A DNA stretch of 64,000 nt from Hyphomonas sp. CY54-11-8 (GTDB lineage Bacteria > Pseudomonadota > Alphaproteobacteria > Caulobacterales > Hyphomonadaceae): the NCBI RefSeq assembly GCF_000682735.1, contig NZ_AWFD01000008.1:1-64000 (forward strand), read 5' to 3'. The position numbers and the translations under genes are program-made. Under the pieces are notes generated by a model, which saw only the letters and a program-made list of their open reading frames with translations, was not told where the DNA came from and made no database searches. This document shows, in pieces, positions 9,039 to 16,370 of the stretch; within the stretch, counting starts at the first letter, position 1, and each line of letters starts with the position of its first letter.

Positions 9039-9139
9039 CCGGCGCGCGGCCTGGCTGCAAGGCGGCGGGCTTTAGGGGGCGTCGGGGTGGCTGGGGCCTC
9101 TTACCTGATCCCCTTGCAGCCAGTCCTTGTGCGCGCCGG
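9039..9139. repeat. 101-bp two-step inverted repeat upstream of ardA
   Basis: Outer arms CCGGCGCGC (9039-9047) and GCGCGCCGG (9131-9139) enclose inner perfect 12-bp arms CTGGCTGCAAGG (9051-9062) and CCTTGCAGCCAG (9112-9123), with a 49-base loop. As single-stranded DNA this would fold into one large hairpin. Its position 68 bases before ardA resembles the folded single-strand promoters known upstream of leading-region antirestriction genes on conjugative plasmids; that role is inference here. Confidence 0.6.
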
Positions 9140-9206
9140 CTGCCGCGACCTCCGCCGCCCCCTCCCGTCTTGCCGGGAAAAGCGACAGGGCGGGAAGGAG
9201 GATGAG

Positions 9207-9758
9207 ATGACGATCCGCACGACACAAGAGATGGCAACGCCCCGCCGGCCGGAACGCCCCCGAATCTATGTGGCATGCCTTGCCGCCTATAATGCCGGAC
9301 ACCTGCATGGGCGGTGGATCGAGGCGAGCGAACCGGTAGAGGTGAGGGAAGAGGTGCGCGCGATGCTTGCCGCGTCGCCGGAACCGGATGCGGAAGAGTA
9401 CGCGATTCATGACCACGAGGGGTTCGAAGGGTGCCGGATTTCTGAATGGGCGAGCTTCGACCTGGTGTGTGCGCTTGCCGATTTCATCGAGCAACATGGG
9501 CGCCTTGGTGCAAAGCTCTACGGCCATTTCGGCGAAAGTCTGGATGAGGCCTGCGCGGCGCTCGAGAACTATGCCGGTGAATATCGCTCCCTTGCTGACT
9601 TTGCCGAGGAACTCACCCGCGAGACCGGAACGGAAATCCCGAAGGCGCTCGAATACTATATCGACTGGGCCGCGATGGGCCGGGATCTCGAGCTGAACGG
9701 CGACGTGTTCGCCATCACGCTCGGCTTCGACGAGGTGCATGTGTTCTGGAGCCGCTGA
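9207..9758 (+). CDS. ardA: Antirestriction protein ArdA
   Basis: A 183-residue ArdA-family protein: the RIYVACLAAYNAGHLHGRWI opening at residues 18-37 and an acidic body throughout are typical. ArdA mimics B-form DNA and blocks type I restriction and modification enzymes when a mobile element enters a new host. The ATG at 9207 is preceded by AAGGAGG at ideal spacing; a longer upstream open frame lacks this signal and has a shadow-like composition. It lies in conjugation-type cargo directly beside a restriction locus, and a large inverted repeat precedes it. It is the usual size, with no sign of decay. Confidence 0.93.
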   Translation: MTIRTTQEMATPRRPERPRIYVACLAAYNAGHLHGRWIEASEPVEVREEVRAMLAASPEPDAEEYAIHDHEGFEGCRISEWASFDLVCALADFIEQHGRLGAKLYGHFGESLDEACAALENYAGEYRSLADFAEELTRETGTEIPKALEYYIDWAAMGRDLELNGDVFAITLGFDEVHVFWSR

Positions 9759-10063
9759 CGGGGCGACAACGGGCTGTCCGGTGCTTCTTTTCGGCCGAGC
9801 AGCCTTTCCGTCTCGTTCGTCCCTGTCTCTTGCCTTCTGACCTGGACGGCCCGGCCCGGCCCTGAAACCGGCTAGTGCTCACGAATTTCCTCTGCGCGTT
9901 CCACGCATTCATCGCGAGGCAAATTCGCGGGCACCTGCCGGTGCGCCGCTTCGCTTTGCCCCTGCGGGTTCTGGGCCTTTCCAGACCGTCCCTTCGGTCG
10001 GGCGTCGACAGGGACGTGCAAGTTCCCGCTCGGCATCCACGCAAACGAAAAGGAGAACACCCC
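9759..10063. other. Leader region between ardA and the DUF736 gene
   Basis: No believable gene is seen in this 305-base gap. It contains short hairpins, such as GCACC-TGCC-GGTGC (about 9929-9942), and ends with AAGGAG before the DUF736 start. Structured leaders of this sort are common around DUF736 genes on conjugative elements. Confidence 0.4.
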
Positions 10064-10387
10064 ATGGCAAACGCACTCGGCTACGTCCGCGAAACCGCAA
10101 CCGGCTTCGAAGGCAATCTCGCAATGATAAATCTTGCGGCGCCCATCCAGATCGAGAGGAATGCCGAGAAGATGGTGGACGCCCAACCGGACTATCGCAT
10201 TTTCGCAGGCGAGATTCGGACCGAGATTGGCGGCGGCTGGATCGTCAAGGCAAAGTCCAGCGGCAGGGAATACGTCTCCCTGACACTTGCCGACCCGAAC
10301 ATCGGGCCCCGCAAGGTCTATGCGAACCTCGCGCCCGTGAAGGGCAAGAAAGGCCGCCACGTGATACTCTGGAACCCGAAGGACTGA
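10064..10387 (+). CDS. DUF736 family protein
   Basis: A small 107-residue protein opening MANALGYVRETATGFEGNLA and ending in PVKGKKGRHVILWNPKD, the pattern of DUF736. These proteins are abundant on plasmids and integrative elements of alphaproteobacteria; their biochemical role is unknown. The start is set by AAAAGGAG eight bases upstream. A perfect 28-base palindrome, probably its terminator, follows the stop by seven bases. A decayed copy of the same gene lies about 300 bases downstream. I do not infer a function. Confidence 0.88.
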   Translation: MANALGYVRETATGFEGNLAMINLAAPIQIERNAEKMVDAQPDYRIFAGEIRTEIGGGWIVKAKSSGREYVSLTLADPNIGPRKVYANLAPVKGKKGRHVILWNPKD

Positions 10388-10394
10388 TCGCAGC

Positions 10395-10422
10395 GGTGAC
10401 GGCACCTGCAGGTGCCGTCACC
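10395..10422 (+). terminator. Perfect 28-bp palindrome after DUF736 gene
   Basis: GGTGACGGCACC pairs perfectly with GGTGCCGTCACC across TGCA, and the whole 28 bases are self-complementary. TTTCGTTTG follows at once. It fits a rho-independent terminator. Confidence 0.75.
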
Positions 10423-10659
10423 TTTCGTTTGTGTGCTTTAAGCGGTCGCCCGCACGCCTCGCCGAAAGAGCCGCATTGAGCAGGGTGAGGCACCATCACG
10501 AGGTCATGTTCTGCAAACGCTCGTGGCAGCGACCGTCATCCGCCTCATGACCGCTTGCGATCACATTGTGTGATTTCAAGTTGCCGAATTGTGATTGCGT
10601 CAGTCGATTGCCTAGGCCATCGGGAACCGGTTCAGGTACCGCGTCATGGACCAACTGAG

Positions 10660-10743
10660 CGCAGGGGTTTCGATGTCAAAGAGCCTGGCGCGGTTAAAGG
10701 CAGGAATGGCGGCGACATGATCGTCTGGAACGCACAGGACTGA
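10660..10743 (+). pseudogene. Decayed DUF736 copy (3' end only)
   Basis: The last 20 codons before the TGA at 10743 read PGAVKGRNGGDMIVWNAQD, clearly related to the C-terminus of the intact DUF736 protein (PVKGKKGRHVILWNPKD). The resemblance ends upstream of about 10670, where no DUF736 core can be followed. A perfect hairpin 15 bases after the stop mirrors the gene-plus-terminator arrangement of the intact copy. It is best read as a remnant of a tandem or formerly separate DUF736 gene. Confidence 0.65.
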
Positions 10744-10758
10744 GTCTCAGGTACCAGG

Positions 10759-10786
10759 CTGAGCGACAGGGAACCCTGTCGCTCAG
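10759..10786 (+). terminator. Perfect 13-bp stem hairpin after DUF736 remnant
   Basis: CTGAGCGACAGGG and CCCTGTCGCTCAG pair perfectly around a two-base AA loop. The terminator still stands although the gene before it has decayed. No long T-run follows (TAGCCTTAAATAA). Confidence 0.65.
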
Positions 10787-10817
10787 TAGCCTTAAATAAC
10801 AAAAAATACCAAAAATA

Positions 10818-10869
10818 TTAGTTGCTTGACGTCTGCTTTCATTCGTGTGACTTGTCACTCAGCAACTAA
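10818..10869 (+). promoter_or_regulatory. Inverted repeat and possible promoter before the Fic gene
   Basis: TTAGTTGCT (10818-10826) and AGCAACTAA (10861-10869) form a perfect 9-bp dyad spaced by 34 bases in an AT-rich stretch. A -35-like TTGACG (10826-10831) lies just inside the left arm. The right arm ends 23 bases before the Fic start. It could be an operator, perhaps for the Fic protein's own winged-helix domain. Confidence 0.45.
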
Positions 10870-10892
10870 CAAAATGGTCGATTTTCGTTATT

Positions 10893-12068
10893 ATGACAGA
10901 TCAGGCTAAGAACAATCGTCTCGGCGAATATGTCATCAGTTCGGTCGGCGAGGAACGGTATCGCGCCTATATTCCCGCGCCTTTGCCGCCTGATCCGCCT
11001 CTCGACATGACGCGCCTATACCCCTTGCTTGATCAGGCGAGTACCGCGCTCGGCCGGCTTGACGGCATGAGCATGATTCTGCCGGATCCTTCGCTCTTCC
11101 TTTATATGTATGTCCGCAAGGAAGCCGTCCTGTCATCTCAGATTGAGGGGACCCAATCTTCACTTTCGGACCTCCTGCTCTTCGAAGTGGATGAGGCCCC
11201 GGGCGCGCCGCTCGACGATGTAACAGAAGTTTCCTGCTATGTTGCTGCGCTCACCTATGGGCTCACACGCCTGAACGATCTGCCGCTCTCGCTCCGGCTT
11301 CTACGGGAAATCCACGCGCACCTCATGAACAATGCGCGCGGCGGTAACAAGAATCCTGGTGAGTTCAGGACCTCCCAGAACTGGCTCGGCGGCACCCGCC
11401 CCGGCAATGCCGTTTTCGTGCCGCCGCCGCCAGACAAACTCGCAGACTGCCTCGGCCGCTTTGAGACTTTCCTTCACGACGAAACCGTCCGGCTTCCCGT
11501 CCTCGTCAAGGCGGCGCTTGCTCATCTGCAGTTCGAGACAATCCACCCTTTCCTTGACGGCAACGGGCGGCTCGGTCGCTTGCTCATCACACTGATACTT
11601 TGCGCCGAGGGTATTCTGCGCGATCCGCTGCTCTATCTCAGTCTCTATCTAAAGACCCATCGCGCTCGGTACTATGAATTGCTGCAATCGGTTCGCGAAA
11701 CCGGGAATTGGGAGGACTGGATTGAGTTCTTCCTGCAGGGCGTCATTGAGACGTCCCGGCAAGCAACCGATGCAGCGCAAGCGATCGTCAAACTCTTCAA
11801 GGATGACCGCGTCACGATCGAAAAAAGTGGCCGGTCGACGGCTTCGGCTTTGTCTATCCACGCGCTTCTACAAAATCGACCAATCGCGACATCGACGCGC
11901 GTGACAGAAGCGACGGGCATGTCCCTTCCGACCGCGCTCAGGAATCTTGCGTTGCTGGAGGAACTGGGCATTGTCCGGGAAATCACCGGCAAGGATCGTA
12001 ACAAGATTTTCGTCTACGGGAAGTTTCTGGATATCCTGAGTCAGGGAACTGAACCTCTGCAGCGGTAG
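10893..12068 (+). CDS. Class II Fic family protein (AMPylation-type) with C-terminal winged helix
   Basis: A 391-residue protein with the canonical Fic motif HPFLDGNGRLGR at residues 218-229, complete with catalytic His and the phosphate-binding GNGR. An N-terminal inhibitory motif SSQIEG at 81-86 matches (S/T)xxxE(G/N), so it is self-inhibited (class II). The N-terminal region before the Fic core fits the Fic N-terminal helical domain, and the last ~80 residues look like a winged helix (VTEATGMSLPTALRNLALLE). Fic enzymes transfer AMP or related groups to target proteins. No separate antitoxin gene is adjacent, as expected for class II. The ribosome binding site is weak. It is a common cargo gene of integrative elements. 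Confidence 0.93.
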   Translation: MTDQAKNNRLGEYVISSVGEERYRAYIPAPLPPDPPLDMTRLYPLLDQASTALGRLDGMSMILPDPSLFLYMYVRKEAVLSSQIEGTQSSLSDLLLFEVDEAPGAPLDDVTEVSCYVAALTYGLTRLNDLPLSLRLLREIHAHLMNNARGGNKNPGEFRTSQNWLGGTRPGNAVFVPPPPDKLADCLGRFETFLHDETVRLPVLVKAALAHLQFETIHPFLDGNGRLGRLLITLILCAEGILRDPLLYLSLYLKTHRARYYELLQSVRETGNWEDWIEFFLQGVIETSRQATDAAQAIVKLFKDDRVTIEKSGRSTASALSIHALLQNRPIATSTRVTEATGMSLPTALRNLALLEELGIVREITGKDRNKIFVYGKFLDILSQGTEPLQR

Positions 12069-12085
12069 AAGTAAAGAAGGGGGGA

Positions 12086-12101
12086 GGGGTGTTCACACCC
12101 C
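12086..12101 (+). terminator. Short hairpin after the Fic gene
   Basis: GGGGTG-TTCA-CACCCC forms a perfect 6-bp stem 17 bases after the Fic stop. There is no T-run, so this is a weak call. The rest of the gap to 12277 has no gene or other structure that I can support. Confidence 0.3.
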
Positions 12102-12277
12102 ATGCACCTTCGATGCTGACAGACCGCCGAGCGATCCAGTCTCAAACACCCACAGCTAAAGGAGATCTCGTCCGGAAAAGCCGTGTACGGAAGCCTCTGC
12201 TAGCGATTACGAAATGTTCGGAGATCAGCTCACAGCTCAACGATTACGGGCGGATACACCCAAGAAATGCGTATACG

Positions 12278-13369
12278 TCAGCGTTCGTGTTCATTTTCAC
12301 GCTCGCCCGGTCTCTGACGCAGGCTGATCCGCACGCCTTGCATGTTGGATGAAGTTCGTGACGCGTGCGCGATGGCGCTGATCATTTGCTGCACCGAGGG
12401 CAAGGGGCGGGCTGGCGATCGTGTGCGTGCTTCTCCACCAGGTATCGGACCGAGGCGGGCTGGAGCGCCAACCTGCGCTTGCTGCTGGTGTGCTCTGGCG
12501 AGATCGAAGCCGAGCGTTCTGGCTTCCGCCTGCCAAGCCTGGAACAGTGCCGTCCGTTCCCTTGGCCGTTTGGCCTGCCGTGTGCGCAGGGCTGCCAGTT
12601 CCATCCCCTTGGCCGTACGGTAGCCATAGGTGTCGGCCGCGCTTTCGATCGCCTGCCTGCGCTTCGAAAAGGCGCGTTCGATGTCGCGGGGGATCGCGGC
12701 AAGGCGGAAGCTCGTGCCATGGCGCTCCACGGCATGGCCATCGCGCTCGAGTCCATTGGCGAGGTGTGCGCGGTAGATGGCGCCGGCTTCCTTCTGGGCT
12801 TTGTAGAGATTGCGGCTGACGAGACTGCCCCAGCTTCCGTCACGTCGGGGCGCCAGATTGAAGATGAAGGCGTGGGTGTGAAGCTGAGGGTCGAGATCAC
12901 GGCTCGTGTGGTGGTGGAAACGAGCAATCGTCAGGCCGGCGACGGGCTCGCGGATCGCGCCGCCCTTGCCGCGCCTTGTGAATGCGTGAAGGTCTTCGAG
13001 ATGGGTGGTGGCGGCATGAACAGCTTGACGGTGAGCAGCTTCGATCCTGGCGCGTTCAGTAGGGGATGAAAGCGCCCACATGACCGACACCGATTTTGGG
13101 GCCGAGAATGTCATGTCCCAGCCGGGAGCGTGCGACTTTCCAATCTGGGTGAGGCGTGTGCCGGTTTTCGGATCGTGCCCATTCAGAGCAGCTTCGAAAT
13201 CCGCCTTGGAGACGGGGCCTTCAAGCGCGAGCCGTTCAGCGCCTCTGCCGTCCCATTCGCCATCTGCTTCGGCCTCGCCCTGGCCAGTATAGTATTCGTC
13301 CTGAGCCATATGCTTGAAATAGCTGACAGCGGCTGCAACGGACTTCCGGGCGGAGATCGATGCGACCAT
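12278..13369 (-). CDS. MobF/TrwC-type relaxase, truncated before the helicase
   Basis: The 363 residues are an apparently intact MobF relaxase domain. Candidate catalytic tyrosines are at Y17 and Y26/Y27 (SYFKHMAQDEYYT), FSAPKSVSVMWAL is at about 88-100, and the metal-binding histidines sit in FHHHTSRDLDPQLHTHAF (about 151-168). MobF relaxases nick oriT and lead the strand during conjugation; they normally continue into a helicase of several hundred residues. Here the protein stops soon after the relaxase domain, and its last ~25 residues look unlike the family, so the gene is probably truncated by a deletion. Nicking might survive, but unwinding would not. The start overlaps the coupling-protein stop by one base. 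Confidence 0.88.
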   Translation of the reverse strand: MVASISARKSVAAAVSYFKHMAQDEYYTGQGEAEADGEWDGRGAERLALEGPVSKADFEAALNGHDPKTGTRLTQIGKSHAPGWDMTFSAPKSVSVMWALSSPTERARIEAAHRQAVHAATTHLEDLHAFTRRGKGGAIREPVAGLTIARFHHHTSRDLDPQLHTHAFIFNLAPRRDGSWGSLVSRNLYKAQKEAGAIYRAHLANGLERDGHAVERHGTSFRLAAIPRDIERAFSKRRQAIESAADTYGYRTAKGMELAALRTRQAKRPRERTALFQAWQAEARTLGFDLARAHQQQAQVGAPARLGPIPGGEARTRSPARPLPSVQQMISAIAHASRTSSNMQGVRISLRQRPGERENEHER

Positions 13370-15174
13370 CAGGTGTCGTGTTCCCGGGAGAATGTATTCC
13401 GGATGCGCTGGGCGACTTCCGGCGACAGGATCGAAGTCAGGAAGCTGTTTGGTGCGTCAGGCAGCGGCGCAAGCTCCCGCGCAGGTCTTGTCGTCCAGTC
13501 GGCGAGCACACTGGCGGGGCGCAATTCGCTGAGCTGCGGATAGGGGAGGGTGATCTCGTAGGCGTGTTCGCCGGGTCCGATGAGGAGCGCGCGAACACCT
13601 TGCTTGAATGCGCCAAGCCTGTCCGACAGTTCGGACGGTGTGATGACAGGCCGAACTTCCCGCTCCTTTGTCCAGCTTGTTGAAATTTGGCCGCCTGACC
13701 GTGTTTCGCTCTTGCGGTAGAACTCGACGGTCTGCTGGCCGATCAACCGGCTCGTCGTTTCGGCGCTCTGCCCTAAGTTCATGCGGGTGATGATGTGCGT
13801 GCCGATCATGCCGATCCAGGCATCGGCCTGGTCATGCCCGTACGTGTTGCGGATCTGGGAAAGGTCCTGTGCACCGAGCACGACGCTGATGCCCTTGGAC
13901 CGGCCAACATCCAGCAGGGTCGAGAAATGGGGCAGGCGTTCGAGCTGAGGAAACTCGTCGAGGAAGAGCCAGGTACGCCGTGCCGGGTTTTCCTTCATGG
14001 CTGGTGAAGCCGCGTGGGAGGCGAGAAGGCCGATGATGCCGGATAGCCAGGCCTTGGTCAGCTGTGGAAAGCGTCCGTCATGCTGCAGCACGATTGGATG
14101 ACAGGACGGATGGCGCAGCCAGTCGCGGACAGAGAAGGATCGCCCGCGCGAACTGTTTGGCCAGGCTTCGGCGAGGACGCTCACCACGTTCATATGAGCC
14201 TTGAAGGTCGAGATGATGCTTTGCGTCGTCTTGCTGCTTGGCTCTTTCAGGAACTGGATCGCTTCGGGGTGGTAGCTTTCGGCAATACCGAGAAGCGCAT
14301 CCGCATCCGCGACCACCAGCTTCCGGAGGTCTGTCCAACCCCAGCCACGGCCATGTCTGACCTGGAGCGAGATAACGCAGGCAGTCAGGATCTCGCGCGC
14401 TGCGTCTGACCAGATACGGTCGGACCGGCTTTCAGGGATGAGCCGCGCCGCGAGCTCACGCGCTTCCTGAGGCGTCTGGCAGTCGGTCGCAATGTCCCAT
14501 TGCAGGGAGCGAGCGTCATGAGGCGCAATGATATTGCCGATCCTGGGCAACTTCGAGGTCATGTCGCCTTTGACATCGAGCACCAGCACCTTGTCACCTC
14601 GCTCAATGGCCTGAAGCATGAGGTGCAGCATGGCGGTGGTCTTACCTGCGCCGGTACTGCCCCAGATCAGGAAGTGACGGCTTTCACGGTCGCGGCTGAT
14701 GGGAATGCCGGGCGGAAACTCAAGCCCGGATCCAGACCGGCGACACTCGCGTTTTGACAGCGATTGGAGCGCTCGTCGCGCGGTCCTGCCTGCAAGGTGC
14801 TTCCGCCCACGAATGACTTTGGGGGGTGGGCGGGCGGTCATCGTCTGACGGATGAAGCCGATCAGGGCGAGGAGTGATAGTCCCGTCAAAACCGCGACGG
14901 CATTGTGCCGGAGCATGAATTGCCAGGTCGTTCCATAGTGGTCGAGGATGCGTCGGCATCTCGGCCAGTCGGCAGATCCGATAGGGTCGCCAATGAGTGA
15001 GGTGATCCGGGCTTTGCCGCATCTCGCCATGAACGCGCTGTCGTGGCGAGCGTAGACGCCCTCATCGGTATAGGTGCCAGGTGGGTAGAATTCGAAGCCG
15101 AGCTTGTAGGCTCCGATAGCAGTTGCGCCGAACAGGACTGCGAAGGTGAAGAGGACGGGCTTGAGGTGTCTCAT
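13369..15174 (-). CDS. TraD/TrwB-type type IV coupling protein
   Basis: A 601-residue coupling ATPase. There are two N-terminal membrane segments (about 7-24 and 88-108), Walker A GSTGAGKT at 172-179 and Walker B TWLFLDEFPQLE near 401-412. Coupling proteins link the relaxosome to a type IV secretion channel and pump DNA. The start at 15174 (MRHLKPVLFTF) gives a proper first membrane helix, whereas upstream codons to 15288 overlap the neighbouring gene. It is the third gene of a four-gene mobilisation operon and touches the relaxase gene. No secretion-channel genes are in view, so mobilisation would rely on a channel encoded elsewhere. Confidence 0.92.
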   Translation of the reverse strand: MRHLKPVLFTFAVLFGATAIGAYKLGFEFYPPGTYTDEGVYARHDSAFMARCGKARITSLIGDPIGSADWPRCRRILDHYGTTWQFMLRHNAVAVLTGLSLLALIGFIRQTMTARPPPKVIRGRKHLAGRTARRALQSLSKRECRRSGSGLEFPPGIPISRDRESRHFLIWGSTGAGKTTAMLHLMLQAIERGDKVLVLDVKGDMTSKLPRIGNIIAPHDARSLQWDIATDCQTPQEARELAARLIPESRSDRIWSDAAREILTACVISLQVRHGRGWGWTDLRKLVVADADALLGIAESYHPEAIQFLKEPSSKTTQSIISTFKAHMNVVSVLAEAWPNSSRGRSFSVRDWLRHPSCHPIVLQHDGRFPQLTKAWLSGIIGLLASHAASPAMKENPARRTWLFLDEFPQLERLPHFSTLLDVGRSKGISVVLGAQDLSQIRNTYGHDQADAWIGMIGTHIITRMNLGQSAETTSRLIGQQTVEFYRKSETRSGGQISTSWTKEREVRPVITPSELSDRLGAFKQGVRALLIGPGEHAYEITLPYPQLSELRPASVLADWTTRPARELAPLPDAPNSFLTSILSPEVAQRIRNTFSREHDT

Positions 15175-15184
15175 GGTACGATCC

Positions 15185-15496
15185 TCAACCGGCAGTCCGG
15201 CCGCTGAGAGCAAGGAGCAACTGCTCGAACATGGATTCAATGCGTCCAAGCGCGCTGGACTGCTTGTCGATTGTGGTCGAAGCTGCATTGAGGTCCTGGG
15301 ACAGAGCTGCGAGCCTTCGCTCGATCTTCAAGAGGCGTTCGGCCTGCGTGTACGGATCACCGTCTGTCAGGCCCGACAGGATAAGCTCTCGTGCGACGCC
15401 CGTCGGGGTTCCGGACATGCGGCGAGCCCGTACGGTCAGTTGTTCGATATCCGACTCGGCGAGGCGGATCGAAAGGGGCCTGGTTTTACCAGTCAT
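15185..15496 (-). CDS. Ribbon-helix-helix-like mobilisation accessory protein
   Basis: A 103-residue protein. The first 55 residues (RPLSIRLAESDIEQLTVRA and the following helix) look like a ribbon-helix-helix DNA-binding fold, and the rest is a heptad-rich, probably coiled-coil tail. Small proteins of this type next to a coupling protein and relaxase act as relaxosome accessory factors that bind oriT. The ATG at 15496 overlaps the upstream HTH gene's stop in an ATGA; the frame is open further upstream, but that part is antisense-like. The role is inferred from fold and place. Confidence 0.7.
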   Translation of the reverse strand: MTGKTRPLSIRLAESDIEQLTVRARRMSGTPTGVARELILSGLTDGDPYTQAERLLKIERRLAALSQDLNAASTTIDKQSSALGRIESMFEQLLLALSGRTAG

Positions 15497-15756
15497 GGGG
15501 GCGGCCGCTTCGGCGGGTTCTGGGCCTTCTCGCATTCGGCGAGCCAGCGGAACACGGTGCGCCGGCGGTAACGGACAGCCGAGCCCAGCTTCAGGAAGGG
15601 CGGCCCCCCGCCACGGCAACGCCAGGTGGCAAGCGTGCAGACCGGAACGCCGGTCAGCCGAGATACCGAAGGCGTGTCGATGGCCTCATCGAGCCAGCCG
15701 GGATTGTCCTGAAGGATATCCTCGATTTCGGGAAAGTGGTCACGGGGGACGGGCAT
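15493..15756 (-). CDS. Small helix-turn-helix (AlpA/excisionase-like) protein
   Basis: An 87-residue protein with a MerR/AlpA-type helix-turn-helix: SVSRLTGVPVCTLATWRCRG is followed by a wing ending in LGSAVRYRRRTVFRWLAE. Proteins of this shape act as excisionases or as regulators of mobile-element genes. It opens the mobilisation operon, its stop overlaps the next start, and an inverted repeat lies directly upstream, which suggests autoregulation. No recombinase gene is beside it, so regulation or relaxosome assembly is as likely as excision. Confidence 0.75.
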   Translation of the reverse strand: MPVPRDHFPEIEDILQDNPGWLDEAIDTPSVSRLTGVPVCTLATWRCRGGGPPFLKLGSAVRYRRRTVFRWLAECEKAQNPPKRPPP

Positions 15757-15761
15757 GCACT

Positions 15762-15783
15762 CTACTCCTCATACTGTGAGTAG
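15762..15783 (-). promoter_or_regulatory. Dyad at the head of the mobilisation operon
   Basis: CTACTC (15762-15767) and GAGTAG (15778-15783) form a dyad with a ten-base spacer, and an inner CTCA/TGAG repeats the symmetry. It begins six bases before the HTH gene's start, where an autoregulator could block transcription or translation. Confidence 0.4.
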
Positions 15784-16277
15784 GGGCAACCCAGCACAGC
15801 TTAGTCGATCAGAAAAGAGCAACGAAAGCATTGAGTTACCTGGAGATGCCCGGGAATTCACGCGGCTTCACGATGCACCACTGAAAACCACAAAATTCCT
15901 CTCTCATGCGTCCAGACATGACTTTGTATTGAGGTGGCTGAGGCACTCACCAAGCAACAAAAAGTTGTGTGTGGTAAAATAGGCTGTGAATTTAGGCAGC
16001 ACGTTCCGTAGGCTCACGCACGTCGCCTGTCACGACTTCGTCTCGCTCCTGCTGGACGAGATAGTCAAGGATCTGCCCGGGCCTTCGCTGCGGCTCAGTT
16101 CACTGACAATATGTTCTGCTGAGAGTCACATGTTCAGATTGTGACGCGCTCCGCAAGCTGCTTGAGATCCTCCCCGGGGATAGGTGCAGGCCTCGGCAGG
16201 CGCCTGTTTGGACTGACCAGAGTTCTTGTGCTCGTTGTCCCAAGTACCGAGAGTGTATGTGCGCATACTCCTTCGGC
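15784..16277. other. Gene-poor junction with two possible gene tails
   Basis: There is no complete gene here. On the minus strand two short frames end in coding-like tails: one stops at about 15993 (reading QILDYLVQQERDEVV near its end) and one stops at about 16138 (ending EDLKQLAERVTI). Neither has a start or enough length to name a family. The left part (15784-15980) is A+T richer. The stretch sits between the mobilisation operon and the catabolic cluster and looks like a scar from several rearrangements. Confidence 0.35.
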
Positions 16278-16308
16278 AAAAAAATGCCGGAGCACAAGGG
16301 CTCCGGCA
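16278..16308 (-). terminator. Rho-independent terminator of the TonB receptor gene
   Basis: On the minus strand, GCCGGAGC pairs with GCTCCGGC around a six-base loop (16286-16307), and seven T follow at once. It lies 63 bases after the receptor stop. Confidence 0.85.
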
Positions 16309-16370
16309 CAGGTCATTTGAGGAACGCGCAGTATACTCCTCTCAGGGAGTGATATTCGGGTGTCCATACC

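Noticed and set aside
8758-9206. oriT in the G+C-rich stretch before ardA
   Set aside because: Inverted repeats are present, but no nic-like site can be named and the relaxase gene is 3 kb away; the ssDNA-promoter idea fits the position better.
12365-13069. Plus-strand frame opposite the relaxase
   Set aside because: The minus strand carries conserved relaxase motifs; the plus frame matches nothing and has no ribosome site.
16134-16367. Small minus-strand gene downstream of the TonB receptor
   Set aside because: It runs through the receptor's terminator hairpin and T-run; only its last ~30 codons look coding, so it is treated as a remnant tail.
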